Part shown: positions 23,260 to 34,189 of the stretch, one piece after another
Numbering within the stretch: position 1 is the first letter of the stretch
Layout: the number at the start of each line of letters is the position of its first letter
Assembly (NCBI GenBank): GCA_963565915.1
Contig: OY751486.1
Location: 4,588,001 to 4,652,000 of the forward strand
Origin: Entoloma clypeatum
Lineage: Eukaryota; Basidiomycota; Agaricomycetes; Agaricales; Entolomataceae
Reading direction: 5' to 3'
DNA: 64,000 bases
Made by a program: the position numbers and the translations under genes
The notes under the pieces: generated by a model
Database searches by the model: none
What the model was told of the DNA's origin: nothing
The model's input: the letters and a program-made list of their open reading frames with translations, nothing else

Positions 23260-25065
23260 ATGTTCGCTCCCTCTCTGCTGTCGACTCTCCTCCTTGCGTT
23301 GGCCGTGGCCGCCAACCCCGTCATTACGATCCGCGATGCCCCCGTCACCCTGCCCATCTCGCGCCGCCTGAATGGGACGAGCATCCGCAATCTCTACCAG
23401 CACGACCTCAAGCGCGCGCAGGCACTCAAGTCGCGCGGCAAGGTTGGCGTAGTGGATGAGATTATCAACACACCCGCAGACAACCAAGCTGTGCAGTACC
23501 TCGCGAGTGTCGGTGTCGGGAGCCCCCCGACGCAGTGTGAGTGTTCAATGTATGTGAAGTGGCACAGCTCTTGACTTCAAAAATTAGACAACCTCATCAT
23601 CGACACTGGGAGGTCAGTAACGCCATCGTCTGGACGTCCCTCACGCACCTAACGGTTTGTCGGCAGCTCGAACACGTGGATCGGAGCCACCACGAAATAT
23701 GCCCCGACAAGCTCAAGTGTCAAGACCCCCAACTCGGTGGTACGTTTCTTGCCTTGTTGCATCTTTTTTTTTTTTGCATTGCCAATACTAACCTACAATT
23801 CTGGCACTAGTCCGTTACTTACGGATCGGGATCGTTTTCGGGTATGTTTCTCTCCGTGTCCTGGCCTCGCACCGCGGCTGAAAAAGACAAACCACAGGCA
23901 CCGAGTACACCGACACTGTCACCCTTGCCGCTGGGTTGGTCATCCAGAAGCAATCGATCGGCGTTGCCTCCACTGTTCGTCACCGCTTCCAACGATAACG
24001 TTCAATGCATTGATCCTTCTTCCCCAGTCCCAACAATTTAATGGCACTGATGGTATCCTTGGGTGAGTAGACACATGATCCACTCGACTGAAAGAAAACA
24101 AATGTCATCTCTACCAGAATCGGCCCCAATGCCCTCACAAAGGGAACCCTCTCTCCCGATACCACCGCCATTGTCCCGACTGTGACCGACAACCTCTTCG
24201 CGGCTGGCACCATCCCATCGAACGTGATCGGCATCTCGTTCGAGCCTGCCATAGGTGAATCCGTCATCAATGGAGAGTTGACATGGGGTAAGTCCGGAGG
24301 TTTCGTTGCAGAATAGGGCGTTGAATATTAATTTATTCGTGTCATTTCAGGCGGAACTGACTCCTCGAAATACAACGGGAGCATCACCTATGTGTACGTT
24401 GGCTTTTATATTACCTCATCTCTAGACACATATACTCACATTCGTGCAGCCCCATCACCTCCACCTCCCCCGCCAGCCTATACTGGGGTATCGACCAAAC
24501 GATCACATACGGTTCTGCCGGCACGACCATCTTGTCGTCCACCGCTGGAATCGTCGATACCGGTACGTCGTAGCATTTCCAAACAAGCATCTGCTAAGCC
24601 TGCTCCCTCCCTACCAGGCACCACCCTGCTGCTCCTCGCTACTGACGCTTACAACAAGTACCTAAAAGCCACTGGTGCTACTGCGGACGCCAGCACCGGC
24701 CTCCTGAAGATCTCCCCCGCCGGCTTCTCGAAGCTGGAGAGTCTCTTCTTCCACATCGGCGGAGTGAGTATTTCCCCCCCTCCCTTGATCCGAACGAACC
24801 TAAAAAAAAACCGATTCATCTTCCTCAGACCACCTTCGAGTTCACCTCAAACGCACAGCTCTGGCCCCGCTCGCTCAACATCCAAATCGGTGGCACTGCC
24901 GACAGCGTCTACATCATCATCGGCGACCTGGGAAGCACCTTCGGCCAGGGTCTGGACTTCATCAACGGACAGTCTTGGCTCGAGAGGTTTTACAGCGTCT
25001 ACGACACTGGTAGCAAGCGCGTCGGCATTGCGAACACCCCTTTCACCAAGGCGACTTCCAACTGA
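23260..25065 (+). CDS. Secreted pepsin-family (A1) aspartic protease, polyporopepsin-like, copy 2
   Basis: Paralogue of the protease at 19713-21519, with the same signal peptide layout (LLSTLLLALAVAANP), the same propeptide organisation with KRAQALKSRG, and the same exon pattern. Catalytic motifs IIDTGSSNTW (D98) and GIVDTGTTLLL are intact, as are the flap segment SVTYGSGSF and the terminal GLDFINGQSWLERFY. The protein ends TPFTKATSN like copy 1. By eye most positions agree, with differences concentrated in surface-like stretches, for example NGTDGILG against TGVDGILG, so the two may differ in substrate preference. Introns differ much more than exons; one contains a run of T near 23766. Expected secreted acid protease of about 400 residues. 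Confidence 0.9.
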
Positions 25066-25754
25066 TCGACACTGGGGCGTAGGGTGAGGGTTTGGGTTGT
25101 GTAGTGAAAGTTGAGAGAGTATTTTGAATGTAGGATGCTATGTACTAGGCATGAATAATACGGGAAGCCGGAATAAGACTGGGTTTATTGGATTTTTTGT
25201 CCCATCAGACGGAAGACCTGGGGAGAGTATTATGAGCGGTCCCGAAGGAGGCCGGAAGAAGCTTCGCGGCGAGCGGGCCGATGTCAGGAAGATTTGACTT
25301 TCGGTATTTGAAAAAGCTCTCCGCATGCTCATGGTGTTATATATATCAATTCTTCCTTGGAAGGAGCTTACCGATGCGATTGAACCGGAATACAGTATAA
25401 GTGCGAATGTCAGATCTTGACAATTGAGCCACAGAAAACCGAAACGGAGAATGAGGTGGTGCGGTCTGTCAGGTTTCGGAACATCGACGCTCGCAGTTCA
25501 ACAACGATGATACATTGTCATTGTTCGCCCTAATGATCCATTGAAGGGGGGGTATTATGATATTGCTCTACAAATGATGATGATGAGAAAAAGTGCGCGT
25601 TTGAATGATAATGATGATGAGAATGGATTGTAATGATGCCGTGATGTTTCGTGAGTTGAGTATGCGTAAAAGTAAGTTTGGGGGGATGAAACATAGGGTA
25701 GGAGAATTAATGATGTAGGACTGTGCGCCATGAAATGACCTTTCTTCATCGTCT
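25066..25754. other. Intergenic region between protease 2 and the minus-strand gene
   Basis: 3' flanks of two convergent genes. It contains a GATGAT-type simple repeat around 25574-25626. No gene seen. Confidence 0.5.
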
Positions 25755-26306
25755 TTAGATCACGATCGGCGTAAGCGGGACGAACACCGGCCGCCTGCCC
25801 CTCCAGCTGAGCTCGTCGATGACTTTGGTAGCGTTCCTCCTCCCTCGCTCAGGGGCACGGCCGGGGCGGCTCCGACGCGTAGCCATGGGCTTCACAGCAA
25901 AAGCATTCTGCGCTTGTTCCTGATTCTGCGTCTGGTTCCTACTATGCTCGATCGCCTTGCGCTGCTTCCTGTTGGTCACAATCTCGGGGACGCTGATCCG
26001 CATGGACTCGCGCGTCTCGGCCGAGATGCGGGCGAGGGGGGAATTGGCGAGGTTGAGCAGTGCGTCCCGGGAGTAGATGAGTGGGTGTGGCTGCGGTGTG
26101 TGGGCTGTGTGAGGTGGATTAGACAAGGTCTGTGGACGGCGTGGCGCTGGAAGGGGCTTACCAGCATGATCCGGCTCTGAGCGGGTGGTAGATGAGGACC
26201 GCGAGGAGGAAGGGGTGCTGGTGCCTGTTCGCCTGTGGACGGGAACGTAGAGGCTGGCGGTCGGCGAAGAGGCAGGTGAGCGGAGGGAGGCGATGGGAGA
26301 CGACAT
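25755..26306 (-). CDS. Low-complexity protein with a canonical eIF4E-binding motif (candidate 4E-BP/4E-T-like)
   Basis: Ser/Pro/Thr-rich, mostly disordered protein. It is 183 codons if unspliced, 164 after removal of a likely 57-bp intron (26161-26105, GTAAGC to CACACAG) that preserves frame. The notable feature is YSRDALLNLANSPLA, which fits YxxxxL-hydrophobic exactly, the peptide by which 4E-BPs, eIF4G and 4E-T bind the cap-binding protein eIF4E. The context (Ile before the Tyr, charged Arg-Asp within, and a following SPLA) looks like 4E-T and other fungal regulators. The C-terminal half is basic, with RRSRPGRAPERGRR before a final PVFVPLTPIVI. The function as a translation repressor is inferred from this motif alone. 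It could be an unrelated disordered protein. Confidence 0.6.
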   Translation of the reverse strand: MSSPIASLRSPASSPTASLYVPVHRRTGTSTPSSSRSSSTTRSEPDHAGKPLPAPRRPQTLSNPPHTAHTPQPHPLIYSRDALLNLANSPLARISAETRESMRISVPEIVTNRKQRKAIEHSRNQTQNQEQAQNAFAVKPMATRRSRPGRAPERGRRNATKVIDELSWRGRRPVFVPLTPIVI

Positions 26307-26663
26307 TGTCAGGGAAGTGCTAGGGCTGGGTGGCTCGCGGTGGAGGGCGACTCGGGGACGGAGCTTGTGGAGATGAGGAGAAGGGTAGGTGGTGTTTTAT
26401 AGGAAAAGCGCAGCAGAGCCATGATGGGATGACTATTATTCGCATACTTACGTGTCAATTGTCCGAGTACACTTTAGAAAGTTCTAGCAATTCCGATCAC
26501 CTTCTCCGGAGATCGGGTGGCCGCCTTTGCCTTTCCTGGCCAGGAAGCGGTGTATCGCCACCTTGAATAACGTCATCGCCATTGACATATGAGTAGTGGT
26601 GTCATTACATTGCATAAAAATTAGGATAAGTACCACTAAAACAAATCAAAAGGCCTGCCCAGT
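26307..26663. other. Promoter-side spacer between two minus-strand genes
   Basis: Contains the 5' flank of the candidate 4E-binding gene and the 3' flank of the p32 gene. Nothing else recognised. Confidence 0.5.
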
Positions 26664-27818
26664 CTACTGGTCGACGAAGGACTTCACGTTCTCCAACCAC
26701 TTGACGTATTCCTATGTAACAACCGCATGAGCGAATTGACGTATCTCTCAAGCTTCTGCGATACATACTTTTTGTTCCTTGTATTCAGCGTACTCGGGCA
26801 CAAAGAGCGCAACGTGCTCGTCGACACCACGCTCTTGGAGGAACTTCTCGAACTCCTCTTGGACCGCGATGTCAAGGGTATCAAACTGATGCCAACTCAA
26901 TGACTGAAACTTGCCCGACTAAAAGCTCCATCACTCACTTCAGGACCAATATACAAACCACGTCGCTTCCAATCCGACTCAGCGCTCAAATCCGTGCCGA
27001 GCTTGCCATCCTTGTAGTAGGAAATGTTTTCGACAATGAATTGGCCCTCCTGGCAGATCATGTCGACGTTGATGCAGCCCGAGTGCGAATTCTATACTCT
27101 TATATCAACCAATGCTTTCACACAGCAGAACAGCAAAAACCAACTTTTGTGATGGACAAAGACGCGCGAATGGGGTACGAGTGAAGAGATTCTTCTTCTC
27201 CTCCCTCTCGTGCTGCGCCTCCCTCTTCGTCAGTTGTAAAGTCTTCCTCCTCCGTTTGCGTATCGGCAATGGAGAACATAAGGCGAAGACTACATGCCAC
27301 GTACGTCAGACGCATAAATGGATAGTCCAGTTCAGATGACACACTTTTCGTTGCCAAACGTGCGGCTCAGCGTGATCTCGTCATTGCCGGGAGTGTCTTC
27401 CAGCTGTCACGCAAAATTATACATATAAAAGTCAAACTCGGCGAAACACTGGCACTGACCTGCCACACGCCCTGATTCTGGAACACCTTCAAGAACTCGG
27501 GAACGTCAGTGTGTGGGTTGGATTCCTTCTCATAGTTCAGCTCCTCTTGGAGCTTTTGCGAGAGCGTGACGTCAGCTGGAAAAAAAAAACACAAGCATAA
27601 TTTGACGCTGGCTCTACAAGAACAAGATGGGATGAATGGAACTCACTGGTACCCTGTCCAAACCTCCTGGCCGAAACAGAAAACGCCCTCAAACTCGCTG
27701 GCGCAACCGCTGAAACGCGTCCTGAAAAACTGGGGAGAGCTCTGCATGAGAGCTGGCGAGCAGCCAGGACACGGCTGGAGGATGAAGCGACTTGGCGAAG
27801 GGCACGGACAGCAGACAT
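26664..27818 (-). CDS. MAM33: Mitochondrial matrix protein p32/MAM33 (C1QBP family)
   Basis: Acidic trimeric mitochondrial matrix protein linked to oxidative phosphorylation and mitoribosome function. The N-terminus (MSAVRALRQVASSSSRVLAARQ) is Arg/Ser/Ala-rich without acids, a classical presequence, with a likely cleavage zone around RAFSVSARRF. The mature part begins with LSQKLQEELNYEKE, a conserved amphipathic helix, followed by TLSRTFGNEKVRV, an acidic insert (TQTEEEDFTTDEEGG) and the C-terminal signature LYIGPEFDTLDIAVQEEF, then ALFVPEYAEYKEQKEYVKWL and a stop at 26664. The gene has about six exons; introns were placed from GT-AG signals and protein continuity. Length fits the family. Upstream and downstream genes are on the same strand, with no sign of co-regulation. 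Confidence 0.88.
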
Positions 27819-28172
27819 TTTGGAAAGGTTGTAGGGTGAAAGAATTTTGCTTGGATGAATTTGGGAACAGAGTCGAATTGCTCAATGTCAAGTTTTTTAG
27901 GTGGTTGTTTGGCTGCGAGAGCGGAAGCAAACACTCGACACGTGCGCGTGATAGATTGGGAACCTGCTTTCGCTCAGACGCATGGATCATCTCCTCCTCA
28001 AGACGGACAGAGATACGAAGTTGCCATGTTATTTTTCCAATAACTTGAAGTTTACACGCAAAGTACGCAACACGCTAAACGACAAATTCAAAGCCAAGGA
28101 ACCCTGCCGAGGAAAATGCAAAAAGAACACGCAGAAAGGGAAGTCTACAAAGTGCACGCCACCAGTCTACCT
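27819..28172. other. Spacer between p32 and the Cys-repeat gene
   Basis: 5' flank of the p32 gene and 3' end of the Cys-repeat gene. No separate gene seen. Confidence 0.5.
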
Positions 28173-29937
28173 TCAGTTCGAGCCACCTGCGCGACACTGC
28201 GCATTCTGCTGGTCACACTGGCCCACCGTTTGTCCTGCAGTTCGTCCGACCGCCGAGTTCGCGGCGGCGAGACATTTCTTGTATGTATCATCGCAAGCAG
28301 CGTCCTTGTTCTCCGCCGCACCGGCGAGCTGGATGAAGCCGCGCCTCCCAAGGGATCCGGCATCATCTCCTACTGATATTTCGCTCAATTTAACTCAACA
28401 TATGGATGTAGGGTACTCACCAGCACCAGCTTCGGATGTCTGGATATTTCCAGGGGATGGAACGGCTGAATTGCTATAGACGCCAGTCATAAGTATACGG
28501 CACAGGACTTCCGGAATAACAACTTACGGGGTATTCGGTGTCTTCGGTGTCTTCGGTGTCTGTGGTGTCTGTGGTGTCTGTGGTGTGTTTGGTGTGTTCG
28601 GGGCCGCAGGAGCCTGCGTAGCCAGTGACGACACGGTAGCTGTGAGACATTGGGTATTCTGCTGGTCACACTGAGCGACCGTTAGCCCTTCCGCCTTTCC
28701 AGCTGCAGAGTTTGCGACGGCGACACATTCATTGTGTTTGACGTCACAAGAGGGTGCGGGTGCGGAAGCAGCGCCATTGTTCTTTGCCTCGCCCTCGACC
28801 TGGATAAAGCCACGCCTCCAAACGGCCGTATTACTAGATGCGGGTCGTAAGTATGCTGCAGAATACCTCAGGATTGACAACCTACGGGGTAGTCGGTGTC
28901 TTCGGGGCTGTGGGAACCTGCCCTGCGGGTGGGGACGCGGGGGGTTGTTTGGACGGCGAGTTACTAGGCGGCGACGCCGAAGGTTGTTTGGAAGGCGGGG
29001 TATCAGCTGTAATCGCGAGGCACATGGTATTGTGCTCGTCACACTGAGCGACCGTCAGTCCTTCAGCGCGTCCAGCTGCAGAGTTTGCCACGGTGACACA
29101 TTCATTATGTTGGACGTCACAGGAGGGTGTGGGAGCAGCGCCCTTGTTACCCTCCTGGCGGACAATCATCCGGAAGCCACGCCTATCCACAGGACCAGGG
29201 GATGCAGCTTCGCCCCCCGCTGGTATTTTATTCAGCTTATGTAGCTCAACACATGAGCTATGGTACTCACGACCACTTTTGGATGTTTGGGGACCACCCG
29301 GGGATTCAGGGGCTGTATTGCTAGATCTGAGTCGTAAGTGCTGCAGAAGACCTCCAGATTAACAACCTACGGGGTATTCGGTGTCTTCGGGGCTGCAGGA
29401 GCCTGCGCAGCAGGCGGCGACGCCGAAGGTTGTTTGGAAGGCGGGGTATCAGCTGTAACCGCGCGGCACTTGGTATTCTGCTCGTCACACTGAGCGAACG
29501 TCAGTCCTGCGACCCTCCCATTTGCAGAGTTTGCGAATTCGACACAATTGGTGTGCTGGATATCGCAGGAGCGTCCGAGAGCAGCGCCCTTATCCGGGAA
29601 TGAACCTGCCTCGCCAGCGACCTGGAAGCCCTGTCCGCCGACGGTAACAGAGGGAGCAGCCTGACCGCCCACTGAAATTTTGTTGAAATCAGCCGAGGAT
29701 AAGGAACTGAATAACGATACTCACAAGCGCCCGTAAATGCCTGAAGGCCCCCAGACGGAGCAGTGCCCTCACTCGATCTAAACGGTGAGTGTTGGACTGC
29801 ATACCCGCATCAGAGGGTCATGGCTCGTGGTAGTGTCAGTAGTAATTACCTTGAGGGACTTCTTGCCTCCCTGCTGGAAGAGACAGCACGAAAGGAGAAC
29901 AAAAGATGAGCGCCAGAGCGACGGGCTTGTACGACAT
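28173..29937 (-). CDS. Secreted modular protein with four CX6CX18CX6C repeats and Thr/Pro linkers
   Basis: Begins with a signal peptide (MSYKPVALALIFCSPFVLSL, start at 29937). After two short exons come four homologous modules, each with the pattern C-x6-C-x18-C-x6-C: SCDIQHTNCVEFANSANG (module 1, about 29570), SCDVQHNECVTVANSAAG (2), SCDVKHNECVAVANSAAG (3) and ACDDTYKKCLAAANSAVG (4), each closing on QCD-x5-C. Modules 1-3 are followed by Thr/Pro/Ser/Lys-rich linkers, suitable for O-glycosylation; the third has a minisatellite encoding repeated Thr-Pro units. An intron falls between modules, so each repeat is essentially one exon and the gene grew by exon duplication. Module 4 has no linker and ends the protein. 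I know no named domain for this spacing; a cell-wall or extracellular role is inferred. No GPI signal is visible. Confidence 0.72.
28537..28599. repeat. 9-bp minisatellite inside the Cys-repeat gene
   Basis: About seven tandem copies of a ggtgtcttc/ggtgtctgt type unit, read on the minus strand as alternating Thr-Pro plus Asn, Gln or Lys. Being a multiple of three, copy-number change would alter linker length without breaking the frame. Confidence 0.8.
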
Positions 29938-31344
29938 TGTAGATATTCTGTGTCACAAGGTTGTTGAGGTGATAAAAAGGAAAGGGAAGTTGGCTGGTAA
30001 GGGATGAAAGCTCAACAGCTTTTATCTGTCACTAGATGTCAGTGCCGAATGTCGAAGGGTCTTTCGAGAGATGCCCGTGGTTCCATGGTGATTTCGCCTA
30101 CGGTTTCCGAGAGAAAGCATGAAGAGCTCGCGGGCGGTGTAGGACTTGTCGACATAAGCCCAAGAAAGTGTCAGACCTGCCTCCGTGTTGCGTCCATGGA
30201 TACCCCTCATCGCTTGATTCTTGCTTCTCTGGTTGTGGTAGTTCGGGCTCGGTCTCTGGTATTCCGCGGTATAGTTTTGCGCACTTTACTTAGAGGCGGA
30301 AGATGCTCAGGGAGCCGATCGAAAACCCTGGGCCGGGGCCAAACGTCAACTTTGATATGGTCCAACGCAGCACGCCATGGGTTTCCAGGCTGTAAACGGT
30401 TTCCCTCCCAACTTGGGCTGCCGCAGTTTCTAATACAAAGTCCCAAGCGTACTAGTATCCATCTTCGGGGAGCTCAGTAACATCTTTGAGGGTGATACAC
30501 CACCGTGGATCGACATACCTCATTCATTGTCTCCGAACCACCGCACCCTGCCATGTAAACGCCAGTCTCTCAGTCGGCAGGCCATCTTGTCGTCAGGTAG
30601 TGCATTTTGTACGCTTCAACACAGGGTTTGGTTTAGTCTTGAACTTCATGTAAGTAACCGGCTTCGTTACCTGAGTTCAGACTGGTCCCCCTTGCGTTCT
30701 GTAGCAGAGTGTCATACAGGCGTCAAACGGGAGGGTGGTCTACGGCTAGCTCCACGCCTCTGCCACGGTTGGGGAGTGCCTCGGGCTATGTGCAAGGGAC
30801 TTGCCATATACCACCGTCAAGCAAGGAGGTTGCCCTGTGTGACTGCGATGATTCTCACATCAAATTGGTGAATCCTCCACCAACCGCATTGACATTCATC
30901 TCCACACTGACCCTATCCCGACTCAAAGTCTCTCAAAATACGCAAAACATCCACTTGGTATCTACTTTTTCATTCCAGGTACCTAGGCACAGCAACAGCC
31001 TCGACTCAGTTCCACGGCCCCCACCACGCCGTCCAATCCACACACTACTTTTAAGCTTGTATGTACTACGATGGACCCGTTAGTTCCGCCCTATATGCGG
31101 TGGAAAAAGCAACGGCATGGACTTGACACTATTGAATGTCCCTCTTTGCGACATACACGACACGATTTCGCCACCCACTCCCATCATTCCCGCCCGCCCT
31201 GCGCTTAAAAGGAAGGAATGCTTGGTTTACTCTATGTCTTGAAAGCTCTGGAACCGGATTCATAGCCTCACGCCGAGCCCTAGCCTCAGGCACCGATAGG
31301 CAGAGCTGCCCATTTGAATTCACTAGCGGCTGATCTCCAGCAGC
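29938..31344. other. 1.4-kb region without a supported gene
   Basis: Several open frames (for example 30004-30480 + and 30207-30446 -) lack recognisable domains. It includes the promoter of the Cys-repeat gene. A (GA)n run lies at about 31404-31421. Confidence 0.4.
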
Positions 31345-32088
31345 TTACAAGCCTCCTCTTTCCAGCATGCGCCTCGCCCCCAGACTATCCAGACGACGAC
31401 GAAAGAGAGAGAGAGAGAGAGTAGCCGGGCGGGGGTGGACAGGCGAACCTTGCGTTCGGCGGGGGCGTCCCGGAGGGGCGGGGTTGGGTGTCTTTGACGG
31501 GGCAAGACCCAAGAACAAAAATCGAGACAGGTAGGGGTAAACCCCACCCGACAAACGGTCAGCAGATGACTTGATGGAATGGATGAAGGACTTACCTTCG
31601 TCCAAGTCCTGCCTCCTCCCTCCCGTGCGCTTCGTGGCCCCAGCCGGCCGTTGTCGACGGGGAAGACGCATTACGCCTCGTACTTGTGGCCGTCCCCGTC
31701 TGTGACGGTCGTTGGGATCGCGGGTGTCCTCGTAAATGGCTCTGGGGAGTGGGCAGGTCACAGGCATGTTGTCGCACCGCAAGAAAAATCTTACATGGGT
31801 GAAGCGATCAGCACAGACGACGGTGAATGTGCCGTCCTCGTCGTAGTCGTCAATGGTGGCACTCGCCTTCACCGTCAGGTGTCTTAGGTACCCGAGCCCC
31901 TCTCTCGGCTGTCCGCAGTGTTCTCCATGTGGCGAACCACCACTGTCAGTCGAGACGGATGGCGTTGGCTGTTCACTTGTCACGGTGGGTGAGGCCGCCG
32001 ATGCTGTGGCGGTCCTTGGTCGTCGTAGTCGCGGGTGTTGCCTTCGATGGTGGGTTCCTAGTGGTGAGTGATAATCGCGTTGCTTCAA
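31345..32088 (-). CDS. Uncertain hypothetical protein, up to 247 aa
   Basis: An uninterrupted 247-codon minus-strand frame. The N-terminal part is His/Arg/Pro/Thr-rich; the middle contains LTVKASATIDDYDEDGTF and VVCADRFTH. A good GTAAGA donor follows (near 31797) with a possible CCCCAG acceptor 54 bp on that keeps the frame open. The C-terminal part is very basic. No domain is recognised, and composition-driven openness in GC-rich sequence is a real alternative, since the opposite strand is also open for over 100 codons. Treat as a weak prediction. Confidence 0.25.
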   Translation of the reverse strand: MKQRDYHSPLGTHHRRQHPRLRRPRTATASAASPTVTSEQPTPSVSTDSGGSPHGEHCGQPREGLGYLRHLTVKASATIDDYDEDGTFTVVCADRFTHVRFFLRCDNMPVTCPLPRAIYEDTRDPNDRHRRGRPQVRGVMRLPRRQRPAGATKRTGGRRQDLDEGKSFIHSIKSSADRLSGGVYPYLSRFLFLGLAPSKTPNPAPPGRPRRTQGSPVHPRPATLSLSLFRRRLDSLGARRMLERGGL

Positions 32089-32223
32089 CTACCACGTCAC
32101 GTCACGGCCAGGGAACCGGGACGATTGGGACGGCGCAAGTGACATCTACGACGGAGGTTCTCCATCAGCGGTTCCAAGGCGTCACGGTTCATCACGTCTG
32201 ATGACGTGACCCTCCTAATCATC

Positions 32224-34109
32224 ATGTCTATCCTTGAGCTCAATTGCTGAGTCTTTGGCGAATCTTGCAAAGCATATCTTTCCAATTCGGATCCAGAATA
32301 CGGAGACTGTGGGCGACTTGCAGGAAGCGATCAAGCGCAAGAAACGGGCTTTTTACAATGTTGGTGCGGACTCTCTGGATCTTCACCAGGTGAGACCCGT
32401 ATTGTTGCCTGCATTCAATTTCCTTATCGTAGGATACCGTCTGGAAGGTTTCCATTCTCGTCGACCAAGATTTCAAACAAAAGCTACAAACTCTGATACT
32501 CGATAAGGAATTATCCTCGGCGGATAGATTGCGGACAGTCTTCTTGGACGTTCCCAAGGATGGACACATACACATCGTTGTCACAACTTCTTTTGACGGT
32601 GAGTTCCTATATGCTTAGGACTCATGACAATCTTTGTCTGTCTTCGAACCACTGGCTCGTAGTTGCCACAATCAGCCCAAGTTCGTCTAACGAGTCCAAC
32701 ATCGCACCTTCCAGTAAGCCAAAGCCCTTCCGGTCTGCAACAGAAGAGGATGGTCAGGCGGCGAAGCGCAAGGAGATCGGTGAGTGAAGCCAGTCTCTGA
32801 TTATCTTCAATACTTACATTCACTTTCTTTCGCGGATGTAGAGGAGGTATCGGAGACAAGGAACAAAGTGGGCAATGCAACGGACATACGGACCCGTTGT
32901 GTCGCGATCCATGATGTGATCAAAGCCATGCCGCATGATCTGGACTTATCCAATCCTTCGACGTTTACAACACTTCCTTTCCCTTCGTTGCTCAAAATGC
33001 CATTCCAGCGCTTCGAAATACAGGATATAAACGACGTCGACCACTTTGATTATATGGGGAGATATTGGTTCGGTGAATTGCGAGAGCGAATCCAGGACGT
33101 GAAGTTTCTCAAAGGCTTCGAGAGCCTATACCTGTATGGGACGTCGGGTTCTGGGAAATCACACCTCCTTGCTGCGCTTGCGTATAACCTTGTTCGTGAA
33201 GGAAGCCGCGTTTTCTATATTCCGGATTGCTCCACTCTTCTACTGGAGCCAGCAGAGACGATGTGGACGGCATTCAACTTCGCGTTCTATGACTCGGCTG
33301 TTCTTGGAACCATAGGAAATCCCTGCAAGGTTGAGGAGTTGATTGAGTTGATGTCAGGGCATTCAGATCTCTACATCATCGTCGACCAAGTGAACGCATT
33401 GGAGAGCACGGAGAATGATAGCCGCAAGGCAAAAAAGGTCCAGGCGTTAAACTGGCTGGACGCCTTGAGGTTCAGCCATCGCTATGTATTCAGCGCTTCA
33501 GCTAACGAAGCCTCCAATTGAGAAGCTGATAGGAAGCAAAATTCAATTTCGGTTTTCCGAATATTTGGAGGGATGAGCAAGGTACGCTGATAGCTTACTT
33601 GTTCCATGCATCAATGCATCACTCATGCCCCATAGGACGAAACTGATCAGTGGTTTATTCACCATCGCCATCGAATTCCCCCGTTGTCAGATGGACAACG
33701 CCTAATTGTTGAATATCTCACTGGTTGCATTCCGCTTCTGCTACGCTGCCTCCTCGACGTCAGAATCTTTGATGAACTTGAATTCAGGAATAACTCTGCT
33801 TTGAGAAACGTCCGGTCCGATGTCGATACATTCTTCAGAACCAAATTTGTATCCCTGGCTGCGTTGTCCCAGCAAAGGTAATGCAACCCGTTATTTACCC
33901 TTCTATCACAGTTGATTTTTTGGACTAGATATCTTGCCATCATGCAGAGTTGTGTTGAGGGTGATTTTGTTTCAATCGACGACCGAAACTTGTACGATTT
34001 GCGGTACTTTTACATGGACGGAGAGAATATTGGACACTGTACATGCGGAATCGCACTCGAAACTATGATGTCAAGATTACGAGAGCAGGACACTCTAAAC
34101 AATGTTTAA
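32224..34109 (+). pseudogene. Crinkler (CRN)-like protein with P-loop ATPase domain, disrupted
   Basis: The family couples a ubiquitin-like CRN N-terminal domain to variable C-terminal domains, often NTPases, and is expanded in fungi. Here the N-terminal domain is readable as IFPIRIQNTETVGDLQEAIK, then DTVWKVSILVD and DVPKDGHIHIVV across two introns. The ATPase part has the Walker A motif GTSGSGKSHLLAAL and a Walker B-like DLYIIVDQV, ending with GGMSK, DQWFIHHRHRIP and EYLTGCIPLLLR. Three lesions: the natural start frame (ATG 32224, MSILELNC) hits TGA at 32248; a one-base shift separates it from the rest; and an in-frame TGA at 33519 interrupts the ATPase region between ASANEASN and EADRKQ. 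Introns elsewhere splice normally. A relic is most likely; sequencing error remains possible. Confidence 0.7.
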
Positions 34110-34189
34110 AAGTCATGAATATATTACCCATAGTGTACAATTTGGCACAACCGGTTCCATCATTTGTATGAGCTGGCGCTTTTCACGTC

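Noticed and set aside
31827..32201. A 124-codon plus-strand frame overlapping the weak minus-strand gene
   Set aside because: Repetitive Val/Arg/Ser composition, no domain; both strands are open because of GC content.
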